The notes beneath the pieces were generated by a model. That model was not told the DNA's origin and did no database searches. It saw only the letters and a list, made by a program, of their open reading frames with translations. Both the position numbers and the translations under genes were made by a program. 64,000 bases of DNA from Anaeramoeba flamelloides (taxonomy: Eukaryota > Metamonada > Anaeramoebidae), in NCBI GenBank assembly GCA_027625915.1, contig JANTQA010000020.1, positions 620,001 to 684,000 of the forward strand. Direction: 5' to 3'. Below, in pieces: positions 44,971-56,900 of this stretch (positions are counted from its first letter, which is position 1; each line of letters begins with the position of its first letter).

Positions 44971-47900
44971 ATGGAATCAAAAAAAATTTTTTCTTTACTA
45001 AAACATAAAGGTTTGTTTTATAAAACTAACTCTTTCTCTTACAAAACAAAAATAATATTCCATTCACTCAAAAATTTTTTTTTCAATAAACTTGCTGAAC
45101 ATCTACCAAAATATTCCTAAAAACAACAAAATCAATTGTCAATAAAAAAACAAAACAAAATATAACAAAACCAAAATAGATCCATCTCGAAAACAACAAG
45201 GGTGTAATGAATTCCAACAACTTTTAATTAATGAAAAAAAGATTCCAAATCAAGATATTAAAACCATAATTATGTGTTTCTCTGAAATATTGAAAGAAGA
45301 CGATCTTCCATTGTCCTTAATTTTTTCGATATTTCAGATTTATATTCTTTTGATAAACCGAGAAGGTAAAGCTATCCTTGAGTATTCAAATGAAATCCTT
45401 TTCTCAATTGAAATCGTGTCAACAAGAATATCCGATCCAGATTCTATTTTGACTTTTCTTGATTTGACTTCCGAAATATTGGATTCCTTTGTTCAGATCT
45501 GCGGTTTTGTTCAGCTGTGGGACCTTACAAGCAAACTCCATAGCTGCACTTCAGACAAACTCATTGTTCTTCTTCTCCAATGGTGGTACCAAAAACTCCA
45601 AAATTTGCAATCATTTCCCTTAAAGAAAATGCTCATAATATTTATTAAATTACTTTCACATGAAAATGAAGTCATCACAAATCTTTCTCGAACCATTTTG
45701 GAAGAAATCTACAGGTAAATATTTTTTCTTTAAAAGACATACATTTCTTTACCATACAAAAACACAAGAATTCCCAAACTATTTCCTTTTGTTTCAGTTC
45801 AAATTTCTTGAAAATCTGCACCTGTTTTTCAATCTAGGATTATTTTTCCAAGAACACAATAATAACTCAAACAAAACCAACTTAAACTGAAAACAAGTAA
45901 ATATAAATCGATCTTTCAAAGTAACACTCTAAAAATTTCTTTTACAGGTATTTGAGTTTCAATGGGGAAAAATTGTGGATTTGTTTTCCACTTTTTCTTA
46001 TTCTGAATCAATTTAAAACAATTCTGTCATTTTCCAATTAAGATTGAAAAATTTTTATTACCATTTCTCAAATATTGATCGACAATCGGATTAAAAATTG
46101 AAAAAAAAACAAGATCTTTTTCAAGATCATTTGATCATGATAATCTAGAGTTTTATTAAACTGGATCTCTTTATTTTTGAAACTTTGGGCTAAAATTTAT
46201 TTTTTTTAATTAGGAAATAACAGGAAGAAAAACCATATAAGCTCTGACTGTCATCTCTAATCATTTTTTTTTACAAGATCTTGTGTTTTTGCAACAAATA
46301 TTGACTGTTATATTTTTGGAACTTGATTGAAAAATTTTCATTTCTAAATTGGAAAAAGACAGTAAATTGAAATTGACTATCTTTTTATTTGTGTGTCTTT
46401 TTTTTTTTTCTTGTTCCTCTTGTTACATTTTAATGAACTGATGATTCCAAACAAAAGGAACAATTCAATATTTAAGCAAAGATGATCAGTTGAAATTTTA
46501 CTCCATTTAAAGATCGAATGCCATTATTCACTATTTGGTAGATAGATTTGAATTCTTTTACTATTTACTCAGATCTCACCCGACTTTTTTTGGGTCAATT
46601 GATTTTTAGCCATTTTACCTCTAACACCCACAAATCTTTTTCCAATTCAAAACACAAACAAAAATCATCTTTTTCCAAAATCAAAACACTTTAATCATTT
46701 TTTTTTCATAATAACAATCTCATTTTTTCAAAAATCACAATCCTTTTTTACAAAAGCTTATTGGGGAAACAATTTTTAAAAATTCTTCAACAAATTGTTG
46801 ATAAAGAACAATATTTAACATTAAAAAAACAATTTTCAAATGTAGTCTTAGTTTCAAAACAAAACCAAATCCAATATGAAGAAATTACAGAATCAAATAA
46901 CCAAGATTTACAGAAATTATCAAACTTCAAACCAAAAGCAATAAAGAAAAGACAATCAGTTTCTCGAACAAAAAGAAAAATTAGCAATGTTCCCCAAACA
47001 CCAATTCAAACAAACCATTTAAAATCAAAATTAAAAACAAATACAAAAACAAAAACAAGAACAAGAACAAAACCAAAAACAGGAACAAAACCAAAATTGA
47101 AACACAAAACAAGAACACCAAACAGATTACAAACACGTCTAAATTTAATGGTTTCTAATTTTAAAGAAGAAAGTGATAAAATTGAACCAATTATTGTTTG
47201 TATTTTCAAAACATTCTTTTCTCTCATCTTTTTTTTATCTCTGAACATTTACCCTTAATTTTTTTATCTTCTTTTTAGTTTCGTCTTAATTTTCTTTTTC
47301 TTCTCTTTTTTTTTTTTTTTTCTTTTCAATCCCCTTAAACACATCACCTCTTAAAAAAACAAAAATCTGATCAAATTTAAAAAAGATCAAAACCGAAAAG
47401 CAACTAAAAACAGAACTAAACAAGATCCTTTTCCACTTAACTCACGACAAAGGAGAAGTTTGGAAACCTCGAATGGAAATGCTTACTAAATTTGAAGGAT
47501 TGTTGAATGGAGGTGCAGCCGATTATTCATTTTTTGTAGGTGAACTTCGCAAATTTGTCAATCCAATCACTGATCAATTAAAAGATCTCCGAAGTCAAAT
47601 TGTCAAAAGAACAACATGCTTAATTTCGCATTTATCACGCCGTCTCAAAAATTCCTTTTCAGATTTTTTCAATTGGTGGCTTGTAGACTTGTTAAATTTA
47701 TTGGACAAAAAAAAACAAATCATTTCCAATAGCGCACATTTTTGCATCCTGGACCTTATCCAATACACAAAGGCACCTAAGATTCTTCCAAAAATTAAAC
47801 TTTCTTGGCTTGGCTCCAAAAGTAAAGTCTTGCAGATCAAATGTTCTCAATATTTGATAGAAATCCTACAAAAATGGAAAAGCTCCGATCTTGATCGCTA

Positions 47901-50900
47901 TCGCGATACAATTGAAGAAATGATTAACCACTCAATGGCATCTGCTGGACAGGAAACCAGAAAAAATGGAAGGTCTGCATTCTGGGATTACACTAGATTA
48001 TTCCCTGAACAAAGCAAATTAATTTACGAGAAACTTAATCAGCAAATTCAAAAATTATTAAAAAAAGAAAAACCAAAAGATGTAAGTAGAGAAAGACCCC
48101 ATTTACCCTTTTATTTTATTTTTTTTTTTTTCATTTATTCATTTGTCACTTTCCCGATTTATCCCCAATGTTTCTTTTGGAACACTTTTTTGGAATACCA
48201 GTTTATGGGATTGATATTAAAATTTCTTAAGATATTAACCCCCCCTTAAACCTAGTTTCAGAACGTTGGTTTTAAAAAGAGTTTGAACAAGCAAATGAAT
48301 TTATTTTTTTTTCTTAAGGGACTAATCTCTATTAAATTATTTTTACCTAAATTTAATAGAGATTGAGAAAAATTTTTTGCCAATTACTTAGGTTTGAAAA
48401 CCCCTGTTTATTTTCAATATTAAACATATTTCTAGCTCAGGAATCCTTATTTTGAAAATGATTAAAAAAAAAATAAAAATAGAGACTAGTCCATCAATGG
48501 TATTTTAAATTGATAGGATAATATTTCAACTGATTCTCTTTTTTCAACTCTCAAATCTTCCATTTCAATTAAGATTCTCAGTTAAAACAAAATATACCAC
48601 TACGTACCAATACAAAACATAAAAAAGTGACCCAACAAATAAATCGAGATCACAAATTGCAGCTTACTTCTTTGAAAACTCTCTATTGTAAAAAGAAAAA
48701 TTTAATAAGGAAAATGAAGTAAAAATTTTCCCCATTTATTATGCAAATGCCCGTAGATAAAGAAAAAAATAGAAAAGTAAACTCTTTTTCAAATAAAAGT
48801 GCACAGAAAATTTCAAGAATTATTCATAATTGAATCAAATTAATTGTAGTATCATTCTAAAATATAGGAAACTCTTTAAAACATAAAAAAAACACCCAAC
48901 TGAACATTTAAAACTCTTTGAAACAAAACAATAAAAATTAAAATTCAATATTTTAAAAATTGGTGTGCCCTTTTATTTGAAATGAGAAATCTCGTTTTTT
49001 AAATTGTAAAGAAAAAAAAATTATAAAATCAATAAAAACCTTTGAACAAGTTGAATTGGGAAAAAGTTCTTCACAAGTAAAACGTTTGTTCTTTAAAGTC
49101 TCATTTTAAAGATAAAGCCACAATTCATCTGGGTATTTTGTTGGAATTGTTTTTTTCTTTATTTTCTTTTTTCTTTGTTCCATGCAGTAATCCAATTAAT
49201 GGTCTTTCTTAATTCCTATATCTCAAGCTCATTCAAAATCAAACTTAAACTGATTCCATTTTTATATTAATAGATTATTTCCAAATTGGTTTCTTCTTAT
49301 CTTGTTTTTTTTTTTTTTCATTTTCCAACTGTTCAATATCCATAAATAAAAAAACAAAAAATTAAAAAATGAATAATTTGAATAAAAATCGCCAATAAGT
49401 AATTATCTTATTAACAACCAAATTTAATAGTATTGATGATTTGAGATGTGTGCCCTTTTGTTTGAAAAAGAGTTTATTTTGAAAAATAATTTCTCATTTT
49501 ATTTTCACAAAAGACCACATCTTAAAAAACAACATTCAAATTAAAGTTAAATTTTAGTTAATAACTAAAGGGATTTAGACTAATAAATATTTATTTAAAG
49601 GCAAAAATATTATTTTGCTATTTATTGTTTTTTAAAAGTAAAATTTTTATTTTTGAAATTTTAGAGTAAATAATTTTTGGATAACTCCATATAAAAAAGA
49701 GATTTGAACACTAAAAAGTTTAAGACAGTAATGTAGTTATTGTGTCAAAATTTATGGAAATCGTTGGGCTACTAGGCAAAGTTTGAAAAATTTCGGATCT
49801 TCTTCTTGTCAACTTAAATTGAGTAAAATCAAAAGTATTTTACAAATAATTTCAACTTTAAAAATGATATTTCAAGTTAATTTAGAAGACTAAAACTAAT
49901 TTTTCTGCAAGAGTTTTTTTTTAATTGATAACACCTAGATTAATTATGGTCTCAAGGATTTACGGCATTGTTAAAATATTTTGGTACAAAAAACCCAATT
50001 ATTTGTTCAAGAGTCAGAAAAATTACTTCATAATTTGGGGAATTGTTGGAAAACGAGTTAATTCCATTTCTTTGTTGAAAAACAATGTTTAAATCCAAAC
50101 ATTTTTTTTTTTTTTTTTCTGGTTTTGAAAGAAATCGATATCATTTTTAACAAAAAAAAAAACGTTTGGTCTTGTTTCTTCAGAAAAAAAAGAGTAAAAA
50201 AAAACATTCTTTTCAAGAGTTTCAGAATGGGAAAATAAGAAAATTACAAATTTGGATAAAAAATAAAAACCATTTTTTTGCAACATCAAGTTAGGAATTT
50301 TTATAGGAATATTCAAAATCATTCACTATTAAGAAAACATAATAGATTGAATGCAGGTTTTTATATTTGATCCTTTTCGGAAATTCTATAACAAATGGGG
50401 AATAAAAGGCGAAATGTACTCATTGAAAAATTTCAAGATCTACTTTGTCTCTGTGAAATTTAAACCAAATTTTGTCTCCAATATAACCAATTTAACATTT
50501 AACTCCAATTTTTTCAATTATTCAGTAGAGAATGAGATTCTTTGAAGTATCATTAAAAAATAACAAATTGGTTTTTATTTGTTGATGTTTGTTCTTTTTA
50601 TTGTTGTTTGTTATGTCGAGTTAGATCATGAGTTCCAAAAATAAATAACATCACATATTGTTCCTTTTATTTAAAAATTACATGTTATGATTCTTCGTTT
50701 TGGATCCACTTCCAGACTCAAGATATTCAATTGTTTAAATGCTAAGATCATATTAATCGTCATTCTTCAAACTCCCCAATATCGTCTAATATCACTTGCG
50801 AATAATATTTTTTTTTTTTAGTTTTTCCAGGCCAAACTCGTCACTTAACAAAGTGAATTTTTCCAAATTAAAACAATAAAGACAGTAATTTCTCATTTTA

Positions 50901-53900
50901 AATAAATAGTTCACATTAAAATTAAATAACAGCACCGATCTTTAGAATTAAAAGAAAAATTTTTTGAAATTGAAAGAACTCATCATCCCCTTTTCTTCAA
51001 TATAGACCACACCAAATACACTTGACGCATTTTATAAACAATTACTTTTCCACAAATTTAAAAATATCATTATCCATAAACTATATACATCTAATGAACC
51101 CGTTGACATATCAGAACAATAGAAAAAGTCCAAATAAGAAATGAAAATATAAAAAAAAAATTTTTAAAAAGTTTCTAATTGTAAACAAATTGAGTTTCAG
51201 AAAATGAACCTGAACAAAACATTTTTTGTGATATTACACAACATATTCATCACACAATTAATGAAGTAATAAAATTTCTTTTTAAATTAACCCCATTTCA
51301 AAAATTGTGACTCACCTGAAATAATAAATTGAAAAAAAAAAATTATCCTTTAGTATTCAAGAACAATTAATAACTAAATATGATTTGTAATTCACTTTTA
51401 AATCATTCTAAATATATAAAAGCCTGATATATTAAAAATTAAAAAAAAATAAAACCAAAAACTAAAAAAACCGAGTCACAATTTTTGAAATGAGCATTAC
51501 CGATTTTTTATTACTGAACTTTCACTGAAAAAAAGTTGAACAACAAGATTTTTTATGAATAATTAAATCCATTTTCCAAGACCCTACATAGCCTCAATTT
51601 TCTTAGTGATTATTTGTCTTTTCGAAGATCTCTTTTTTTTCCACATGAACTTTTGCAAATAAAATAAAAATTTTTAAAACAAAAAGAAAAAAAAAGAAAA
51701 AGAAAAACAAAAGAAAAACAAAAATTTGAAAAAGCAAAACTAAAATTTGCAAAATTAGAAAAAATGATTCTAATCCAAAAATTTGAAAATAGTTTTTCTA
51801 AAGAATACTGAATAAACCCTCAAAACAACCCCCATTAACATTATAAAGCGAGTCGAAATTTATGAAAAATAGTTTAGTTTCATAAAAAGGAAACAAAAAT
51901 AATCAATCTTTGATTTCATTTTGATGATTATTGAGTAAATCTTGAAATTAAAAAAATTTTTAAAAAAAAGTTCCTTTTGAACTTTTCAAAATATTGGTTT
52001 TTAAATACCAGAATACTATTATTTTTATTTCTATTTTTAGATTAGGAAAAGGAATTAAAAATTAATGAAAAAAAATTCAAAAACGACAATTTTTAATTGT
52101 GATCTTGAGTAAATAATCCAATAATTTATTGTTCAATAATATTTATAATAGATTTTTTAGAGTCAATTACACTATACTGTAATAATATACTTCACTTTCA
52201 ATTAGAATATGCCTTTATTTTGGATGAAAACACAGTAATGCTAATACATTAAAGATAAGTATTTATACCTTGGTCTACCCTCTTCACAAAAACCCACCCT
52301 TGATGAATAATTAACAGTATTATAGTGTTTATTATTATTTTTTAAGATTTTGAATCTTTGTTTATCTTTTCTGTTTGGTTTGTTTTTCATTCAGAATTTG
52401 TTTTTTTTTTTTTGAGGATTTGATACTTAATTTTTTGAGATAAGATTTGGAATTAAAAAAAAAAATTTCATTAAAAAATATTTATAAAGATATAATATTT
52501 TACATTTTTTTATGCAATTATTTTGAGAAGTAACTTTTCTTTGAATTTTAGATCAAGGTGTAAATATTTTCAAACATTATATAGAATCAGTTCCACTTTT
52601 AGGACACAAACTTTCAACGAAATATAAGGCAGAAAAAAATCTCAAATTAAAGCACAACATTTATAATTTTTTTAAACACAAATTATTTTACTAGAATTTG
52701 AATTTTGTGCCTCAATTTGAGATTTTTTGTACCTTAAATTCCGTTCAAAGTTTATGTCTTAAAAGTGGAACTGACTGTAAACATTTTTCGAGTTTTTGTA
52801 AAAACTTTAAATCTGGAAAAGTAAATTGCAATTTTCTTTATGAATTCGAAAAGTTCCAAGAAAGAAAAAAATAAAATAAAATATTGATAAAGACCCTTTT
52901 ACTCATTCAAATTTGTTTTTAAAACTTGAAAATGAGAAAATATTAAAAAAGTACACAAATTGTACTTTCTGTAAATTTTGCGATAAAAAATCACTTATAC
53001 CTTTTAAAAATTAAATTCATTTGTTAGTTATTTTCAAAAATATTAAAGAATTATTAGATTAAAAAATCTTTAAAATTCATTAGGTTCTTTAAAAAATATT
53101 TTTAAGTTTCTCAATGTTTTTAAAAATTCTAAAAATGGTATTTTACCCTTTTCCATAAAATTTAGTAATTTTGAAACCCAATTTTGAATGAACTAAAAAT
53201 TTCATAAATTTAACGAAGACTTGACGCGTGTCTAACTTTTGACAAATTAATTTAATTTCCAAATTGAAGCAAAATTATGAAAAAAAATTTACTAAAAAAA
53301 AAGTACAACAATCTTCTAAAATGACACACATATACACATACTTTGTCATATTTATTAAGACGAACTTTAGAAAGTTCATTAAAGAATTATAAGTTTTAAA
53401 AATGAAATGAAAATAAAAACAGCAATTTTTAATATTTTATATTACATTTTTTTTTATTACAAGTTTAAAAACATAAATGATATATATATTTACAATAGTG
53501 TAATTAGAACCTACACTCAAATAAAGAAAAAAAAAAAGAAAAAAAAAAAAAAACAATAACAACCAACATCTCTTATCTGATAAATATACAACCCAATACA
53601 ACCGAAATCACTCACATAATTCAAATAAAAATTTGAATAAAATAAACATTAAAATGATCTTATATTTTTTTTGTTCTTATTAAAGACAATGTAGAGACAC
53701 ATTGTTTTCATAACATACATAAACCTCGCATCAACGTATATTCTTATTATCAAAAATAAATCATTCTAATATATTTATCTAAAAATATTCAAATATTTCT
53801 CTTTTTTCTTGAATTTTAAATTCTCTTCAAACCCTTTTTTCTCTCTTTTTATTTATTATTTGTTATTAATTGATAGATCGAATTTGATTATTCCAAAGAA

Positions 53901-56900
53901 TTAAAAGAAACAAAATTAAAAAAATTAGTGGTCAAAAAAACATCAAGAACTTCTATCTCAAATAATCTTCATAAAAAAAATACAAAAAAACAAATCACAA
54001 AAAAAAAATTAAGAAGAAGATCAAATTCTGTTGGTAAAAAAGATTTTAAAAAAGAATTAATCACAAAACAAGCAACGAACACGAAAAATGATTTGAACCG
54101 AAGAAAATCAACAGTTACATTCAAAACTAAAAAAGCCGAACCATTTGCAAACTTACCTTCAGGAAAAATAATCAAATCTCAAAAAACACCAAAACTTCGA
54201 AAAAGATCAAAATCTTTTAATAAAGGAACAAGCAATCTCAAAAAAAAAAAAACAAATTCAAAACAAAAACCTTTACTGAAAAAAAATCAAACTAAAACTC
54301 AAAACAACAAAAATACGGCCAATACCAAAATAAACAGCAACAATCAAAATGATCAAAAGCTGACAGATGAAGAAAATAAAAAAAACAAAGGAAATAAAAA
54401 AACACAAGAAAATAAAACTACATCAATAGATAACCTGAAACAAAAATATAAATTATTATTTTCATTAAACGAGCAAGTTCAAAAGAATCCAATTTATCTA
54501 AAACCCATTGAGAAATATCAAAAAGTATTATCATGCATTTTTGACACCTTTGATGAAAATTCAATTGAAAACCAATCAATTTCTTTAGATATAATTGAAA
54601 AAATGATTATTTCTTCTAAATTGAGATTTAAAAAACATCAAAAAACATTTTTAGAGCTGTGCTTTGGAAAATTGTTTAAAGTTGATTCTTTGAAAGAAAA
54701 ATTGATGAATACACTTCAAATTATTGAGGATAATTATGAAAATTTTTTATTGGTTTGCATATCTTTAAATAATAAACTTGATATTCCAAATCAAATCTAT
54801 CTTCTTGAATTTATTATTCTTAAATTAAATAATAACAATAAATGGTTACTAAAATTTGATAATATTAAGCATATTTTTAACCAATTAATTAATAATTTAA
54901 AAAACACCGATTCCAAAAATTTCACTTTAACAACACAGATCTTTATTCTATGTAACCAATCTAATGCCAAAGATTTCTTCCAGAACATTTCATTATTAAA
55001 TAATGAGAGGCATCTTAAATTAACCAATTCTCTTTTGTCATTAATTCCAAATCTAGAACAACAAATTAACGATTTTAAAAAAAATAATCCAAATATAACA
55101 ACAAATTCAAAGTCATCAACAAAAACAAATCCAAAAACCAAAACCAAAACCAAACCCAACATCAAAACCAAGATCAACACAAAAACCAAACCAAAAAAAC
55201 TCAACCAAAATAAAAATAAAATTATTTCAAAAAATACTAATGAAATTAATAAAAAATTGCCAAAAATTATTGAAGAAAAAAACCCAAACAAACAATTAAA
55301 AAAAAGAAAATCAATCTTGTCTCAAAAAAAAAATCCCAATAGAAAGAAAATTTTAAAGAAGAGGACAATTCAACCTTCATTAATTAAAAAAAAAAACAAA
55401 AAAACAAACACAATAAATAATAAAACAAAACAAAAAAATTCTCAAAACTTGAAATTAAGGAATAATAATCTCAAAAAGATATCAAAAAGCAAACCCTCTA
55501 ATGCACCCAAAGACAAAAAATTAAATATTAAAATTATCAAATCTTCTAAAAAAAACACCCCCGATAAAAAAAAAAATAACCAGAAAAAGAAAAAACACAC
55601 AATTAAAAAATAATCAAAATAAACAACACGCGAAAAAAACAAGAACTTTGAAAAAAAAAAACCATCCAAAAAAAAAATTAATAACCCAACAATTAAAAAA
55701 ATAATATTGAAAGCTGATCAGTCTCAAAAATTAAATACCCAGAAGAAAGAAACCAATGACGAAAAAGAAAAAGAAAAAAAAAATGAAACTTCAAGCTCTA
55801 TAAATTTGGATGAAAAAGAAACCAAAAAAAAAATCGAAGAAATTGAAGATGAAAAACAAATTAATCATGAAAAAGAAAACAATGAAAAAATAATTGAAAA
55901 GGATCTCAACAATAACATAGATACCATTGGAATTGAAATTGGAATTGAAATTGGAAATGAAAAATTAAAGGAAGACAATAAATCTTTTATAAATGATTCA
56001 AATTCTACTCAACTTAACAACAATGAAAATACAAAAAAAGAAAATGAAATAATGGAAATTAATATAAAAAAAGATAATACATATATTAATAATAAAATAA
56101 ATATAAATGAAGAAAAAGAAGAAATTAAGGAAAATGAAAACTCACAAGATAAAATTAAAACCCCAAAAGAAACTTCCAAAGATGAAATTAAAACTCTAAA
56201 AGAAACTGAACAAAATGAAAATGCTAAAGAAGAAATTAACAAAAATGAAAATGAGGAGAACCAAGAAAATAAACAAATCGGAAACATTAATCCAAAAAAG
56301 AAGAAAAAAGAAATTAATATTGAAAACGAGAACTTATCAAATGAAAAAATAAATGAAAAAGAAATTGAAAATAATAATAATAATGAAGGTATAAAAGAGC
56401 AAGATCAAAAAAAAGAAAATAATATCCATAAAGAAATTAATTTTGATAATATCAACGAGATGAAAGAAAAAATAACAACAAAAAAAGAAATTGAGGAAAA
56501 TGAAATTGAAGATGTGGATGAAGAAGAAAAACAAATAAATGATGAAAAAGAAAACAATGAAAAAATAATTGAAAAGGATCTTAACAATAACATAGATACC
56601 ATTGGAATTGAAATTGGAATTGAAATTGAAAATGAAAAATTAAACGAAGACAATAAATCTTTTATAAATGATTCAAATTCTACTCAACTTAACAACAATG
56701 AAAATACAAAAAAAGAAAATGAAATAATGGAAATTAATATAAAAAAAGATAATACATATATTAATAATAAAATAAATATAAATGAAGAAAAAGAAGAAAT
56801 TAAGGAAAATGAAAACTCACAAGATAAAATTAAAACCCCAAAAGAAACAGAACAAAATGAAAATGCTAAAGAAGAAATTAACAAAAATGAAAATGAGGAG

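Larger units (their letters stand above)
48082..53876 (+). other. CLASP giant intron (5.8 kb) carrying transposons
   Basis: Starts GTAAGT right after the TOG2 exon and ends TTGATAG, with phase 0 on both sides (KPKD | IEFDYSKEL). Most introns in this window are 100-260 bp. It contains transposon family D copy 2 (48779-49475), a family C repeat (about 51280-51860) and a MITE (52582-52777). No other gene is visible inside on either strand. If this is instead a gene boundary, exons 5 and 6 would form a separate gene. Confidence 0.6.
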
